64,000 bases of DNA from Eutreptiella sp. 'Long Island Sound 2002' (lineage: Eukaryota; Euglenozoa; Euglenophyceae; Eutreptiales; Eutreptiaceae), in contig OZ038398.1 of the NCBI GenBank assembly GCA_964036045.1, forward strand, positions 26,046,109 through 26,110,108, read 5' to 3'. Each line of letters begins with the position of its first letter. The stretch's first letter is position 1. The position numbers and the translations under genes were made by a program. Of the stretch, positions 44,622 to 55,025 are shown piece by piece. The notes under the pieces were generated by a model. The model was not told the origin of the DNA, did no database searches, and saw nothing but the letters and a program-made list of their open reading frames with translations.

Positions 44622-46306
44622 TTGGAGGGTTGTGTTAGCCACGTCATGCGGCACTCACTACTCCTCGATATTCATGAGCTCGTCATAGTGGGGGCAGGAC
44701 ACGGGCTTACATGGTACGTGGGACCGTCACGGGTGAGGCGCCGTTCGCCCCGACGCACATGGTGCGCCCATGGCATGAGATGGGAACACCGTGGGGTGCG
44801 CATTTACCGGGTCTGGGACACGGGGCGGCCTTTTAGTTGGCTTGTTTGTAAGACGTATCTTCGGGGGCACTTGGGCCCCTACAAGCCGTTGCACCCTTGC
44901 CGTGGTTTGGGCAGCACATCACCCGCGGATATCCTCTTGAACAGCCATGTAATGCCGTCCCCTGCCCGTAAGTGGATCATCAAATCACGCCCCCAAAAGC
45001 TGGTACCCGAGGCGCATTGGACGTCATGGCTGCCTTTGCGGGCGGTCAACCGAGATAAGTGGGGTCCATGGCTGTGGGGGACACTGCGATTGCCGGGGTA
45101 TGGGGCACCCCGGGAAACCGGGCCGGTGCTGTGCCCACGGTGTGGACAGCACCATGGCCTCGCAGTGCAGGAGTGCCTCTTGTCATGCCCCTCCGAATCC
45201 CGGTTTTGGGACATTTGGACCGACACACGGGAGACATGGAAACCAGAGGCAACGTGTGGCGACAAACGGCGTCCGCAGACGAACTGCGCATGTGCACCCG
45301 TTTGCATTTCCGACACTCCCTTCAACGATCCTTCCTTTCAGTCCAAGCGCACTGGAGGGTGGTAGTTGCCACATGGCACTCCCACGCACATCGTCCCACC
45401 TGTTGCTGAGGCCCTGCCCGCAACATTTGGCACCACGTGAGAGGCGTACTGTCGATCCCGCCGCGGTCAGAGCCACGTTTCACATATACTGCGCCCACAG
45501 TGGAGGGACTTTGTCGGCAATTGACACAAGCGGTCACCACTGCCGAGCGCACGTGGGTCTTGGAGGCCATGGCCCGGCACCACCATGTAGCACCGCCGCA
45601 CAAACGGCCCAAAGAACCGTCGCCGCCACCGGCACAGGCTCCGGCCTCCCCGCAGCGCGAGTCTCGTGAAATTCATGCCGCACCCTTCCTGGAACAGGCC
45701 AGGCGGGTCATGCTACACGCCCAAATGCAGGCCGCACGACTCTGCCTGGAAGAGGTGGCGCAGGCACTCGCCCGGCAAGCTGTCAGACAGAAGTCCCTCT
45801 TCTTGGCACACCACCACGAGCACTTGGGCCGGCAAGCATACTTCCTCTACAAGGAACAGACGACGCGGTGGTATGTAGAAGCGCAACAGGCGCTCTACCA
45901 CTTGTCCTGGATGGCGGATACTCGCCGACTACGCTTCCGCCAGTGGCGAACGGCTGTCCTCCACGAGGCGCGGTCCACGGTGTCGCGCAAGCTCGCCATG
46001 GCATCCTCGTGTTGGGAGCAAGCACATGTTTCGCTGTCCACCGGCATCCAAGCGGAAGAAGCATCCGAATGGCGGCATATGTCCCAAGTGCACGCGGTGA
46101 CCCTTACGGCCTTACGGCGGACGACCTTGTCGGACCCCCGATGGGACATCCGAGGGGCCACGGCACAGCGCATGAAGCGCTCACGGGGCGAGAACCCACC
46201 CGAGACACACAAGAAACGGAGGACAGAGACGCCCGAGGTTCCTAGTGATCTCCAGGATATGGAAATCCCGCTGGAGGACATAGGCGATGTCATAGTCTTG
46301 ACTTGA
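44622..46306 (+). pseudogene. Retrotransposon-like C-terminal region with zinc knuckle and long helical tail
   Basis: The first part reads WLPLRAVNRDKWGPWLWG, then CPRCGQHHGLAVQECLLSCP and SRFWDIW. This matches the layout of the zinc-binding domain after reverse transcriptase in LINEs (zf-RVT: W, CxxC, then C and C with aromatic residues). The frame then shifts near 45200-45290 into one reading RMCTRLHFRHSLQRSFLSVQ, which meets a single in-frame TGA (45407-45409). The same frame runs on from there to 46306: 289 codons, Gln/Arg-rich and helical, ending in a basic patch (KRSRGENPPETHKKRRTE) and an acidic tail. No RT core is present upstream, so it is 5' truncated or something else. Confidence 0.45.
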
Positions 46307-48150
46307 TTGCCACACCCCGAGAGGTCCGGGAGGACGCGCATACCCGTGCAAACGGGGCGACAGGGGTGGGGCAAGGCGCAGGATTCGTTCCTCCCGCCAC
46401 CCCGCCGCAGCCGTGTTGGTGAGGGTAGGTCATAGCAAACCCATACCCAAAGTCGGCCCTGTAAATGACCCATGACCTGCTATGTGTACTCTCAATGGAC
46501 ACTTGGTGGAACTTCGGTTACGAGTTAAAAATAAAAACATGATGAAAGGTGTTTGTCTATCATCTAGATTGGCTCCAATGCAAATGCACCCTTCCATGGA
46601 CATCCTAGGCACCCAAAGTGCGTAACAAATGGCATTTTTTTTGCCATTTTTGTCAGATTTTCAAAACGAGGCCCGCGACTTGCGAATCCTGTTACCGGCT
46701 GCCACCGTTGAGTTTCTTGCTCAAACAATGTGTGCTTGTATTTACAAAGATTGCTTGTTTGAACATTATGATGAAAACCACTGCTTTTCAATGTAGTCGA
46801 AATGATAATCACCTAGGTAAAAGACAAAGCGCTGCGCAAACAAATGGTTCCAATTCAAATAATCTTTCGCCCAACCGACAAGGGCTGCAAAGTAGCAGAA
46901 AAGAGTCTATAGTGAAGCGTTTTCGGCGGGGGTGATGTCCGTGCGTCCACAGAAAAATCGAAAATCCTTCAACCCATCACCCGGACCTCTCCAAGTACTA
47001 CATGAAGTCTCTTCAAAATTTCGATTCCATTGGAGTTGCGTAAATGGTCTTGGAATCCTTGCTCACCCCACGGGGAGCGTCCGCGGACACAATCTGGCGT
47101 CTATGGACAAAGAGAAGGTATATGTAACAAAATAAATGCGTTGACATGTACAATGTATATGTATCACCTCTAAACTACAAAATAGCTCAGAAAAAGGTAC
47201 GAAACAAAGGCGGCGGCGTCGCCGCCATCAGAAAAACTGACGGCTACGAGTCGTCGCCATCAGGATCTCCACTGAGATCCTGCCCAAACTCGGCCAAACA
47301 GTGATTTTTGGGCGAAAAACAGTGAAATATAGTGTTCTTTGAGTCGAAAACACTCTTTTCGCGTGTCTCCCCCCAAAGCGTCGTGTAGCCGACACGACGC
47401 GTCGCTTTCCCAATCCATATTATATATGAAGAGGGCCACTGTTGGGCCACGCCTTGGGCGCCTGGCTGATTCCTGGGATCGCCTCAGGATTTTCTGGAAA
47501 AATCTTTTACGTGACCAATTTCGACAAAAATTGACCCTCGCAGAACGCCACAAAAATGGTCACGGCTCATTTCTATAATTCTGAAAACGATAAATCAATA
47601 ATAAAATTGATTTAAATCTTCGTAAATCGAGAAATAGAGCTTCGATCTGGGGCTGCGACGCGCAGGCGACGAAGGTCGGCGCCAGCCCAAAAATGACGAA
47701 AAATGACGATTTCTAGGGTATTTTACAAGAATTCCCCAAGAAATCAGTGAGATCTCAATGGGAGATGCTGAAATTCAGCATCCCCAAGCACCACTATCAC
47801 TGTGGCGCCAGCGGGTAGGGTGGCGGCCACCCTACCGCTTCACCCCCCTCCTTAGAAGGCTTGCCTACATCCAAAGGAAGGCAGGTCCAAGAGGGGTGCT
47901 TGGGTCTGCGTGACCCATGTTGCAAAAACATGGGTTTTTAGGGCCTTTTGATATTAAAATTCATAGGGCAAATGCCCCCCAGGCGACAGCAATGGTCCCT
48001 GGCACTCCCTGTGGCCTGTAGTTACATGAACAGAGGCTCTGCAGCCTCTCTGGACCTGCCTGGAGGTGCTGAAATATGCAATTTGGCCCTTTTTCTCCAT
48101 GGGCATGGAAAACTAATGTGGTAGCAAGAAATTCAATTAAAAAACTTATT
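46307..48150. other. No gene recognised
   Basis: AT-richer DNA with no G runs. A GGCGGCGGCGTCGCCGCC palindrome lies at 47208-47225. No frame looks coding, and no repeat shared with the rest of the window is evident. Confidence 0.45.
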
Positions 48151-48868
48151 TAGGGTCATTTACAAACCCAAGGCGACGAATTCCTCGCGCCTGCAACCTC
48201 TTCCGGGTTGTGGTGGTTCGCAGATGGCGTCGTCGTCGCTGTGGTCATCGCCCAGAGGAAGAGATAGACTTGGGGGCTCCATAGGGTCCATGGGGAGACC
48301 AAGGTGGTACCCATTGTAGGAGTCAAGGAATTCCTCCCTCATCATGTTGATGCCCTGGACCTCAGCTCCTGCAGATGTCGACGTTGTCGACAATTCTCCT
48401 GCAGTCTGGGCGTCATCGCCGTCCGTAGGCCGTCACACCGCCTGCATTTAGGGTCATTTAGGGTCATTTCCTACCCAAGGCGCCCCGCGCCTGTTTAGGG
48501 CTGGTTACCGACCCAAGGCGACGAATTAACGCGCCTGATTTGGTTACTGGTGGACGCGCAGCCCCTTCCGCGCGGCCTGCTGTCTTTGCTCTTGGGTCTA
48601 CCTATTACAGGAGTCCACACCACTTGTCAAGCTGCTGCAGGGTCCAGATTTCCTGAAGACCTCTGCTCGGATCGTCGTCGTAATCGCAGGAGCTCCTGGT
48701 GTTATGGCTTCGAACAGCAGCAGCGCAGCAGCGCGCAAGTCGCAAGTCGCAGTCGCAATCGCACTGCAGTCTGTGAATAATAAAGAAGCATCGAATGCCA
48801 ACTGTGAATGAGCGCTGTAAGATACTTCGATCTTTGAACAGGGTTTATGTCTTCGAGATTGTGTTATT
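48150..48868 (+). repeat. Probable 5' LTR region of the older gypsy element
   Basis: An imperfect motif built on ACCCAAGGCGACGAATT with CGCGCCTG recurs at 48167, 48472 and 48510. An AATAAA lies near 48778. The sequence just after 48868 is a primer-binding-site-like TGGTGCCCCGTCT. The 5' boundary cannot be fixed because the partner LTR is outside the window or lost. Confidence 0.4.
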
Positions 48869-48870
48869 AT

Positions 48871-48883
48871 TGGTGCCCCGTCT
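48871..48883 (+). other. Candidate tRNA primer binding site of the older element
   Basis: TGGTGCCCCGTCT begins with the TGG that pairs with a tRNA CCA end. It lies about 200 bases before the Gag reading frame. I cannot name the tRNA. Confidence 0.45.
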
Positions 48884-49086
48884 AAAGATCCTGCGCAGAA
48901 GAGGTTTGTCGTATTTTGGGATTTTCGAGAAACAAAGGGGCACAGTCGAGTTCCCAAGAAACAAACCACAACAAGTGGTAGCCGGCTAGGTGGCGGGGAG
49001 GATTCGAGATCAATCTTCGAGATCAATCTTCGAGATCAATCTTCGACGCCGCAACGCCGTCAACTTGATTTGGACTTCGATCTACA

Positions 49087-49906
49087 ATGGAGCGGCCCTT
49101 CGACGATGCAGCTATGCTGCATTTCATCAGAGACAGTTTGTTTTGAAGTGATTCACCCTTGCATCACGAATTTTCGACTTGGTTAGAGAAGTTCATCGCA
49201 GAGCGCATCGCTAGTCGAGAAAGCGAGTGGTTTCCATGTCTCTCTCGTGATCTTCACAGCTGTTCGCAGAAGCTTGCAGATACTCAAGCCAAAGTTATCG
49301 AATTGGAACAACGCATCGATGTATTGCAGGCAACAGCAGCAAGTGCTACAGTGCTACAGCAGCAACTGGCCAGCGCATCGATACCTTGCAGTCCTGGACG
49401 GAAAATGCAACTCAAGCTGCTGCAAATGAACTTCGACGCGTAGAACATGAATTGTCACAATGATATGCTCTTCTCAACGAATTTAAACGAACTTCGAGTC
49501 CACCACCTCCGAACAACATCCAGTTTCCACAACCACAACCACCGTCTTCTTCGAATTCGAACCAACCTCACCCTCCACAACAACCACTCCCACAGCAGCC
49601 TACCTTCGAACCACTACCCCAGTTCGTAGTCCAACGTGCTCCTTCGCAGGAGATTTTGGGACGCCGCGTCGAGCGCCTGAACAAACTGGTCAAGAGGTTC
49701 ACGGGTAAACCTGGATGTGGAGAATTTCGAACATGGAAAGAGGATTTACTACGAGCCTTCACTTTGTCGGACATCACCTCACCCGTCGATCAGGCAGCAA
49801 CGATGTCATTCCTTCCCGATGGTGATGCCGCTGAGTACTATCATAGCCTGACGAAAGTTGTACAGGATGACTGGTTCGAGCTCATGCGTGTGTTAGGCCA
49901 GCGTTT
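49087..49906 (+). pseudogene. gag: Gag N-terminal part of the older Ty3/gypsy element
   Basis: Gag is the structural protein of the retrotransposon particle. From ATG 49087 the frame gives MERPFDDAAMLHFIRDSLF and a TGA at 49144, then continues with a coiled-coil-like helix (LADTQAKVIELEQRIDVLQA). A frame change near 49370 leads into a Pro/Gln-rich spacer and, in the frame of 49656, RRVERLNKLVKRFTGKPGCG and WFELMRVLGQR. At 49906 the frame is cut by the inserted younger element and resumes at 61346. The early stop and frame changes suggest decay, but the part nearest the insertion is intact. Confidence 0.6.
49902..49906. repeat. Target-site duplication CGTTT (left copy)
   Basis: CGTTT immediately left of the LTR at 49907 is repeated immediately right of the LTR ending at 61340. 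A 5-bp duplication is normal for Ty3/gypsy integrase. Confidence 0.85.
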
Positions 49907-50723
49907 AGAAAAGTTTATAGTGTTTTCAGCACTGTGTTTTTGCTTCTCCTGCTGCTTGTTGTCGCTGTAGGGTGTCCTGCTGCTGGTTTTGGATGATGAA
50001 AAGCTTTTGTTTGTCGAAATACAGTAAAGCCAACTCAATCCAGGATAGCCCAAGCCAATAGTATGCAAGGAGAAGGTAATTCAGGATCAAAGCATGAAGG
50101 GCTGCAGTGTAAACAGTGAAAGATGATTAGATAATCACAGAAACTGCAACTCAGGATACAAATGAATGCATATTCACAGAGATAGCTGAAATGTTTTGGG
50201 AAAAGAGTTAGAAAACTGCCTCAGGTTCACTCTCTCTCCATAGTGCCATCTTAGGAGATGTGCACTCTTTGTTTTGGGTCCCATATGTGCTGAGGTGGCA
50301 TGGTATGTGGCGATGAGGTCACTGCCATGTCACATGGGATCTTCCTACTCACATGGGATCTTCCTACTTAGTTAGGCTGACCAGGAATTGAACCCAGGAC
50401 CTCTCAAAAAGAGGTGCCTAACCCCCTATGGTGCATACCACTAGGGCAGATAAGTATTCATGGAAAAACATAGATAAATTCATAGGCTCTACCTTAGGTA
50501 TGTCAGTGCTCAGTCAACTCAGGAAAAGATGTTTTGCTTCTGATTGAAAGGGGATTAAGGGGTCCACTCAATATCCTGATTGGGTGTTTGGTTCCATAGG
50601 TCAAAATGTGTTATCACCACTTTTGGCTGGACCAATACTAAGATAAAAATGCATGGATGCTCAGTGCATCTCTAATACAACTAGAGTATGTCCCAAAGCA
50701 ATGGAAAAGCACTTTTTCTTACT
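49907..50723 (-). repeat. 3' LTR of the younger gypsy element (817 bp)
   Basis: It appears base-for-base identical to 60524-61340, apart from what I may have missed by eye. On the sense (minus) strand it runs from AGTAAGAAAAAGTGC to CTATAAACTTTTCT, so its termini are AG and CT rather than TG and CA. It contains a 19-base near-tandem duplication (ATGGGATCTTCCTACT, twice) and a tRNA-like block. Confidence 0.9.
50375..50450 (-). other. tRNA-like block inside the LTR
   Basis: Read in the sense of the element it has a box A-like TGCCCTAGTGGTATGC, an anticodon-arm-like ACCTC, TTTTTGA, GAGGT (a 7-base loop with TTT in the anticodon place), and a box B GGTTCAATTCC with a pairing T stem. The acceptor stem does not pair. 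The same block occurs at 60992-61067 and, on the plus strand, 63605-63680. Confidence 0.6.
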
Positions 50724-50731
50724 CCCCCCTT
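50724..50731 (-). other. Polypurine tract next to the 3' LTR
   Basis: On the sense strand AAGGGGGG ends exactly at the LTR start, as expected for the plus-strand primer of reverse transcription. Confidence 0.7.
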
Positions 50732-51774
50732 GTGCTGTGGTGGCCACCACTGTCGCATTTTAGGAAAAAGGGAATTTTTCTTGGCCTTTCCTTGGTTTCC
50801 ACATCTACTTTAAAATACCTACAGTCTCCCTCACACTGAAAAATGGGCGCTCACCATGGCTGGCGTCCTTTTGCTGCTCTGATTGTACAGTTTCCTACAG
50901 AAGACTCAGCGCTCTTGGCGCTGCCGGGGCTCCTGTGGCTTGGTTGGGTTAGATTGGGAGCATGCCAAACATGTGCATATGCATCCCTTCCTCCAAGACG
51001 CAGCGTCGACACAACCCAAACGCAAGACACATTATACACACTCGCATGGGTTCTCGTAAACCTGCTGGCGACCTGTGACCTGTCTTAGGGCGTAGGGAGT
51101 CGAAAAGAAATTAATTTGCCCCTTGGTGGGGTCTTGGTTCTGCTCAGTCTCTCCAGGCACCTGCGTTTCGGCCTGAACACGGCCTACTCAGAGAGGCTGC
51201 GCGTGGGTATCTGCAGAGGCAGGAATGGGAGAATTATGGACGAATCCACGCAAAAACGAAGCGACGACACCAAAATCCGTCAAATGACGGCGCAGAATTT
51301 TTCTGAAACGACACACCTGAGCAGAATCCAATTGTGCATCAAAGGCACATTTTTATAGAAATTATAGTCATCTCTGGATTTTTTAAGTCCAGAAATTCAT
51401 ACGCATAAAATGGCGGCGCGCAGGAGCGGCTCCTAGCGAAGCGCCGGAAAATGGAAAAATAATGGAATTATAAACGTATGTATCACGTAGTCTTGAAAAT
51501 GACGAGACACACATTAATAAACAAACATACAGATTCCACCCACACTAATAGAAGCTTCAAAAATTCAAGAATTCGAAAATCAATTGAAAAGACTTCAATG
51601 AATCAGGTATAAACTACAGGTATGCTCGTCTTGCATGCCGCATACACATTGCTCGTCTCGAGTCTCCGTGACCGAGTCGTGTAGCAGCGTTAACAACGAT
51701 AACCACGATAGGACGCGGTAGAGGGATTGATTAGAAAGATTGCAGATGATTAGCGGTCAGATCAGGGTGATTAG

Positions 51775-52408
51775 TCATACACACAAGTGCATAGCAACGT
51801 TCTTCGCGTGCGCCCCTTGTGTTTTCTCTCCTTGCTTCACTTCCCAGCGGTAGGTAAGGTAGGTACGCCCAGGCGGGGCCACCCCCTGGTGGAGTCAAGA
51901 TTGTTGTGGAGATGGGCAGGTCTGCCCACGTGATTGTGCATAGTCGTGCATGCACACACGCATTAAAGGGTAGGCCACACGAAGTGCGCACGGTAAACCT
52001 TGTTTAGGCTACCCAGGGGCTCCTCGGTACGTGCTTTAAGAGAACCTGAGGAGTCCCTTAACGCTTGCTTGCTTGATAAGGGTAGCTGCTCCATGCAGCG
52101 TGTTTGCGGACAGCGTATTATAGGGCACACTGAGAAGGGTATAATACCTGGAGTGTGCCTTGGTTCCTCCGCCGCAAACGCCCTTTCATTTGCCTTTGTT
52201 TTACAGGTGGGCAGGTAGGGTGAGTGGTGCAGCAGCATTTTTTTATGCCCTGCTAAACAGGGGCGCAGATCACACAAACAAGTAACTCCGCTCCGCCTGT
52301 GGCAGAGCAGGGAGTCCGACTTCATCGACATCTGCGCCTTGCACACGAGAGCACTCCTTCCCTCCAAGCCCTTGCAGGGGAAACGCGTTGTGGCGTCCCC
52401 TGTGAGGC
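51775..52408 (+). repeat. 634-bp dispersed repeat with structured RNA core, copy B
   Basis: The partner of 23230-23863, here within the non-coding 3' region of the younger retrotransposon and antisense to it. Same landmarks and same length; I estimate roughly three quarters of positions agree. The element may have carried it along, or copy A may be a relic of a related element. Confidence 0.8.
52014..52190 (+). ncRNA. Putative structured RNA: hairpin plus closed H-type pseudoknot (copy B)
   Basis: Hairpin 1 pairs 52020-52027 (CTCCTCGG) with 52046-52053 (CTGAGGAG). The outer helix pairs 52100-52109 with 52172-52181. GTATTATA (52115-52122) pairs with TATAATAC (52140-52147), interleaved with GGCACACT (52124-52131) and AGTGTGCC (52152-52159). 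Compared with copy A, paired positions change together (G-C to C-G, C-G to A-U, A-U to U-A). It could act on either strand; expression is not shown. Confidence 0.5.
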
Positions 52409-52994
52409 CACAGTTGCTTAGCAGCGCTGTGTTCTCTTGTCATTTCACAGGTGGGTCGCTAGGACCCTCGAGAACTTTCTCTTCGCAACGCCAAGTAGAG
52501 TGTGCGTGTAGGAGTGGTAGTCCTGCGTGGGGGCTAGAGCCAGTTGCCCAGCGCTCGCCCACCAGGATGGTGCCACTGTAGGGTGTGTAGGACCTGTAGG
52601 GGGCGTGTCACTGTCCCACCCTTTTCCTGCAATTTTAGCTGGGTTGGTGGGCTGTGACAGTGTGTCAGGTTAGTGTTTTTGGCCACATAGCAAACAGGCG
52701 TTTTGCATGCCTTCATAGCTTTTGGCCACCCCTCCCTGTAGTAGACAGGTAGGTAGGGAAAACAATACCTGGATTAACACTCTGGGTATTCCCCCAAGGT
52801 TTTGCGCCAGCACAGAAATTGGGCGCATAGGGGAGGGGAGACCCGGGGCGTACCCCGTGGCATCAATAAGCCAACCCTCCAGGTTCAGCAAGGGCGCAGA
52901 CTTGGGTATAATTAGGACACCACTTCTGCGGCTTGCTCTCAGGACCTTAGGACTAGCACACTCACACATACGCTTTGGCAGGTAAGGGTAAGGT

Positions 52995-55025
52995 TCAGTC
53001 CCTAGCTTTATTCTTGGAGGCAAGCATCTCAGCGAGCCTCAACAACTCACCAAGGTTGTTCTGGGACAAGTAGTCAACCAGAACTGAGTTTAGGCGTCCC
53101 TCAGGTAGAACAAATGCAGAGAAGGGCTCCCAGGTGGCCTCTTCGACTCCAAACCCTTCCCAGAGGGTGAGGAAGCGCCAACCCTGGCGATAGCGGTGGC
53201 GTAGGACAGACTTCACCAGGTAGAAGCCCTCCTTAGCCATCTCCTCGGCGTTCATGTCGGGGAGTTCACCTTCAACTTCCATAGGGCTGGCAGCCCCTTG
53301 TAGGTCCAGAGCGGCGATTTCCTCGTCGTTCAGCTCCCACTCCTCCCCACAGAGGTCTTCAGGATCATGGTAGCGCTTCAGGTGTTGAGCGGCGCACACC
53401 AGGGTCCCCCCTAGACGGGGAGAACACCGCACGGTGATACGGTGTCCATCCACAGATAGGATCTTGTACGGCCCGAAGTATGGGTCATCGCTGGTAGAGC
53501 GTGGCCAGGCGGGTAGTCGACTGTGGTGCACCAGCACCCAGTCCCCTTCTTGGTAGGTGGCCGGTACACGGTGCTTGTTCTTCTTGTTCCACTGACGCTC
53601 CCTCACTCTCTGGAGCATAGCCTTGGCCTTGTCCACCTTCGCTTGTTGCTCTTGGACCCATTCACCCACAGACGAATGGGTGTCCTCTGGATAGGGGGCA
53701 TGTAGGAACCATGCCGGGCGCCCCATGAATAGCTCATGTGGCGAGTAGCCAGTAGCTGAACTCTCTTGGGAGTTCATCATCAAGGATATGACGGGGAGTA
53801 GTCTCACCCAGTCTCTGGTGCGTTCAATTTTGCACCATATCCTGACGTTCTCCTTCAGGACACGAATCTGTCGCTCACATAGGGGGTTGCTCGTGTGAGA
53901 GTAGGGAATCCCCGTAGATACCTGGACATTGAGGGACCTCAGGACCCTCTTGTACCAGCCAGTATCTGAGCGTACTCGTACGTCCTCATCGGAGTTGATC
54001 TCCTTGGGCGCCCCATAGACACAAAACCACTCCTCCAGGAGTATCTTGATAGTCTCCTCTCCGGTAATGTGCTTGGTACATGGGAACACCCTGGTAAACC
54101 TGGTCAACCCACAGGTTACCACGAGGGCGAAGTCATAGCCCCCGAACTTCGGCATCTCCGTGTAGTCCACGTAAAGAACACTGTTAGCACAGTGAGGGAT
54201 GGGCAGGGTCGAGTAGAGACCTCTGTCCCTGATATCCCCTGGTTTACAGGACCTGCACGGGCACTTGTCCACGATAGGCAGGAGCGTCTTCCGCAGCTGG
54301 TCGTCAGTCCACGTAGTGTGGAACCACTGCTTGAACAGCCTCAGGGTACGGTCAGCACCCACATGACCACTGGACTCATGGGTCCACTTCAGCAGCGCTG
54401 GGACTCGGTCACTAGGCACCACGATGCGGTCCTCGTGCCAGAGGTAGCTCTTGTCCCGCTTCCACTGGTCTTGGTTGACCAGGAGGGGTTCAAGGCGTTT
54501 CTCCAGGAGCCGGTAGATATCCCCAAACTCCTGTAGGTACTCCGATTGTTGGAGTCCATCCAGGGGGCGTATCATGGTCATGTTCAGGTCCAGGTGTACG
54601 TCCATACGGCTGAACGCTTCCTTAGCCAGCGCTTCAGACCGGGCACCAATCAGGGCGTCGAAGTTGTTGCGGCTGATGTAGTCGGCACACTCGTTCTTCA
54701 CTCCCTGGATATGGTGTACCGTCAGCCGTAGTTGACTGAGGTAGGTCCACCAGCGACGTAGCTTGGCCTTCTCAGGTGGGGGGCCCTTCTGGAAACTGCG
54801 GACCGGTTCTTGGTCGCATAGCCAGACCACAGGGTTACTCCCCAACAGTCGTGCTTGTGAGGATAGCACCAGCATACCCGCGAGCAGTTCCTGCTCATAG
54901 GTAGAGTAGTTCCCCCTGGCCTGGTTCCACTTCCAGTTCCAGTGGCCCAGAGGTACTAGGACCCACTTGTCGTCAGGGTAGCTGTGCTTGAGGGTTCCAT
55001 CTCGGTTGAGACCTTCCGTCCCCCA
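52995..55025 (-). CDS. pol: Pol, C-terminal part: RNase H end, integrase and chromodomain (younger element)
   Basis: The frame continues directly after the TAA at 55026-55028. It begins with the end of RNase H (GNYSTYEQELLAGMLVLSSQ). The integrase zinc-binding region follows with HESSGH and CPCRSC. The catalytic core shows its acidic triad in YVDYTEMPKF, NSDEDVRV and PLCERQIRVLKE. Near the end, FYLVKSVLRHRYRQGWRFLT and ATWEPFSAF match a chromodomain, which guides integration to marked chromatin in chromoviruses. It ends with TGA at 52995. If the TAA is not bypassed, this part is unlikely to be made. Confidence 0.9.
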   Translation of the reverse strand, partial: WGTEGLNRDGTLKHSYPDDKWVLVPLGHWNWKWNQARGNYSTYEQELLAGMLVLSSQARLLGSNPVVWLCDQEPVRSFQKGPPPEKAKLRRWWTYLSQLRLTVHHIQGVKNECADYISRNNFDALIGARSEALAKEAFSRMDVHLDLNMTMIRPLDGLQQSEYLQEFGDIYRLLEKRLEPLLVNQDQWKRDKSYLWHEDRIVVPSDRVPALLKWTHESSGHVGADRTLRLFKQWFHTTWTDDQLRKTLLPIVDKCPCRSCKPGDIRDRGLYSTLPIPHCANSVLYVDYTEMPKFGGYDFALVVTCGLTRFTRVFPCTKHITGEETIKILLEEWFCVYGAPKEINSDEDVRVRSDTGWYKRVLRSLNVQVSTGIPYSHTSNPLCERQIRVLKENVRIWCKIERTRDWVRLLPVISLMMNSQESSATGYSPHELFMGRPAWFLHAPYPEDTHSSVGEWVQEQQAKVDKAKAMLQRVRERQWNKKNKHRVPATYQEGDWVLVHHSRLPAWPRSTSDDPYFGPYKILSVDGHRITVRCSPRLGGTLVCAAQHLKRYHDPEDLCGEEWELNDEEIAALDLQGAASPMEVEGELPDMNAEEMAKEGFYLVKSVLRHRYRQGWRFLTLWEGFGVEEATWEPFSAFVLPEGRLNSVLVDYLSQNNLGELLRLAEMLASKNKARD

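Noticed and set aside
50374-50450. Functional tRNA-Lys gene
   Set aside because: The acceptor stem does not pair and the D arm is enlarged. It is a tRNA-like block inside an LTR.
52000-52218. Conserved protein in the 634-bp repeat (both copies give FRLPRGS-like frames)
   Set aside because: The frame is broken differently in each copy and substitutions follow base pairing rather than codon positions. RNA structure explains the pattern better.
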